Positions 62,353-64,000 of a stretch of DNA of 64,000 nucleotides are shown here, in pieces (position 1 is the stretch's first letter; each line of letters starts with the position of its first letter). The translations under genes and the position numbers were made by a program. Source of the stretch: Nymphaea colorata (Eukaryota > Streptophyta > Magnoliopsida > Nymphaeales > Nymphaeaceae); assembly GCF_008831285.2 (NCBI RefSeq), contig NC_045142.1, positions 8,904,713 through 8,968,712 on the forward strand, read 5' to 3'. The notes beneath the pieces are model-generated. The model saw only the letters and a program-made list of their open reading frames with translations. It did not search any database and was not told where the DNA came from.

Positions 62353-63908
62353 TCACACAGACAAACCAGACTGCTCATTTGATACAGAGGACTCCAAAAG
62401 TCGGTAAACTGTAATCTCCTGCTGCTTGAAGTATCTTCTATCTTCTTCATCCACAAGAACAAGGTTCAGATAGTACTTCACACTGAATTTGTTGTTTATG
62501 TTGCGGTATGTGGGTGTAAGTTCGTATGGACTCAAAAACAGCCTAATTGGAATTGATTCCCCTGCAGAATAAGTAATTTTGATTTTAAAATGTAAATTAA
62601 AGAAACAGTGAAACAACAACCTTCTCAATCGTAAAACAATATCCAACTTTACTCAACAAAATGTCCACATTCAGCACAGAAGTGAGAACATGCCAGCTTA
62701 GGTCCCCTTGTGCGGTATTATAAGCATTTTCACATTTTTGGCTACTAAAATGGTGTTAAAATGTGGAAATAGACTAGGCGCTGGGACTTAGAATAGTGAA
62801 CCCCTTAGATGGAGCCATGAAGGTCATAAACTTCAATATAGACCATGCTCCATATTGTCCTCCATGCTTTTGATCAGTCAATCTCCCTCACATTTTCTTT
62901 TAGGTTTTTTTGAAAAACCTTGTTTTACTTCTAAGTTCTAAACATTAGCATAAGCCTCAGAACTTTTAAAAAGTAAGAACGAAAAAGACTTTACCTAAAG
63001 GGTATGAGATTTTCGAGGTACTTTCTTATGAAGTAAATAACAACTAGAACAGTTCGCTAATACAAAAAGAAACCAAAAGCAAAAGTAGAATTTGTAAAAT
63101 CCTTTTTGGTAAAAACTAGTGAAAGTATCATATTAACCTGACATTTGTTGGTAAGACTTCGAAAAATCTCAATCACATTTCAGGAACATGTTCGAAAACT
63201 TCACAATGTTTTACTGAGATTATCAGCTAAACAAAATGTTTCCATCGTGCAGATTTTTCCTGTAATTAAGCTTTTGGTACAAGTAACTGCCCACCTGAAA
63301 TAAGAGTTAGCCAAAAATACATATATAATTAGTATTAAAGCTGTTAAACCAAAGCTAAATTCAATTGTCATTGCCATATGCAATGCACGTCACACTTCAC
63401 AGCGTAATCTCCAACACCTATAGCTAGCTTTCTTCAGAATAAGGTACATGGAAGGGAAGGAAAAAATACATTGTGACATGAAGGCACACTGCAGATTTTG
63501 GTTTGCTACCTACACGTTAACTCTTGGCACCTAGATCTGTTTGCTTGAAGTATGGTAATCGTGAAGATATTGCAAAAAGAGATCATGATAAACGTACCTC
63601 GGACAGGTGCACCATCCATTAGTTCAAATTTTGCAAGAGTTTCTGTCTCCACATAAGTATTAGGGCCAGAACCAGTAGATTCTCGACGTCTGATCTCAAG
63701 TTCCATGTTCTTAATCTTGATTCTCACAAGAAGAAAATATATTTTGCCAATAATAACATCCTTAAGGTGATACCTGGGTTAGAAAACATGTTATTTAACT
63801 TAGCCACATAAAAGTGCACTTTGTTATCTAAAAATAAGGTAAAGGAGCTTACTTGCTTTTACTGTACTCAAATTCTATGTGAAGACAGTCCTCAATTCCA
63901 ACCTCCAT
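62353..63908 (-). CDS. VPS26: Vacuolar protein sorting-associated protein 26 (retromer subunit), 3' part of gene
   Basis: Three in-phase exons are visible: 63853-63908 (MEVGIEDCLHIEFEYSKSK), 63598-63773 (YHLKDVIIGKIYFLLVRIK through TLAKFELMDGAPVRG) and 62353-62561 (ESIPIRLFLSPYELTPTY through DEEDRRYFKQQEITVYRL, then a short divergent tail and TGA). The junctions are GT-AG, phases close, and 441 nt give 146 residues. The first visible exon begins after an AG acceptor at 63909, so its ATG codon is an internal Met; earlier exons lie beyond the window. VPS26 is the arrestin-fold subunit of the retromer cargo-recognition trimer (with VPS35 and VPS29) on endosomes, which recycles vacuolar sorting receptors. 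The strongly conserved C-terminal half shows no lesion. The last residues (ESSVSNEQSGLSV) are probably lineage-specific. Confidence 0.95.
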
Positions 63909-64000
63909 CTGGACAAGCAAAATGATGATTATGATAATAACAATAATAATAATCATAACCAGCTGTCGCTCTGGAAAAATTAACCACTATTTAAGCATGA

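Overview
The window is nuclear DNA of a flowering plant. It is AT-rich and mostly transposon-derived. Genes are split by GT-AG introns into exons of 28 to about 210 bp, and their best recognisable relatives are plant housekeeping proteins. Introns reach 6.9 kb, which suggests a lineage with expanded introns (early-diverging angiosperm, magnoliid or similar); the species cannot be told from sequence alone. No prokaryotic, CRISPR or phage feature was seen.

Three real genes were assembled exon by exon, all on the minus strand. From right to left: (1) the 3' part of VPS26, a retromer subunit (last three coding exons, 62353-63908; the 5' exons lie beyond position 64000); (2) a complete 20S proteasome beta-2 subunit gene, PBB type (ATG at 55322, stop at 45373, 8 coding exons, 273 residues), probably with a GC-rich 5' UTR exon near 58.8-59.0 kb; (3) a complete RluA-family RNA pseudouridine synthase of the plant PUS5 type (ATG at 42928, stop at 11709, 14 exons, 400 residues). 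The PUS5-type gene spreads 1.2 kb of coding sequence over 31 kb. All splice phases of the two complete genes close exactly.

The rest is a record of insertions. Left flank (1-11 kb): a decayed Ty1/copia element carrying a nested 716-bp hAT-like element, and a decayed L1-type LINE. Inside PUS5-gene introns: copia fragments (12.6-14.1, 18.96-19.2, 29.3-30.1 and 34.2-35.5 kb), a GDP-mannose 4,6-dehydratase pseudogene (21.7-22.3 kb), a 2.56-kb hAT element with transposase remnants (22.8-25.3 kb), related non-autonomous repeats, a tRNA-derived SINE-like unit (39.1 kb) and LTRs with internal tandem repeats (36.1-36.8 kb). Inside proteasome-gene intron 5: a Ty3/gypsy element lacking its integrase core (49.1-53.0 kb). 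Upstream of the proteasome ATG: a minisatellite and a 456-bp hAT-like element with a perfect 8-bp target-site duplication.

The three host genes (RNA modification, protein degradation, endosomal sorting) have no evident functional link. The most informative themes are a hAT family caught at four stages of decay, the glycine in place of the usual catalytic aspartate in the PUS5-type enzyme, and several fossil elements whose inactivating lesions can be read directly.
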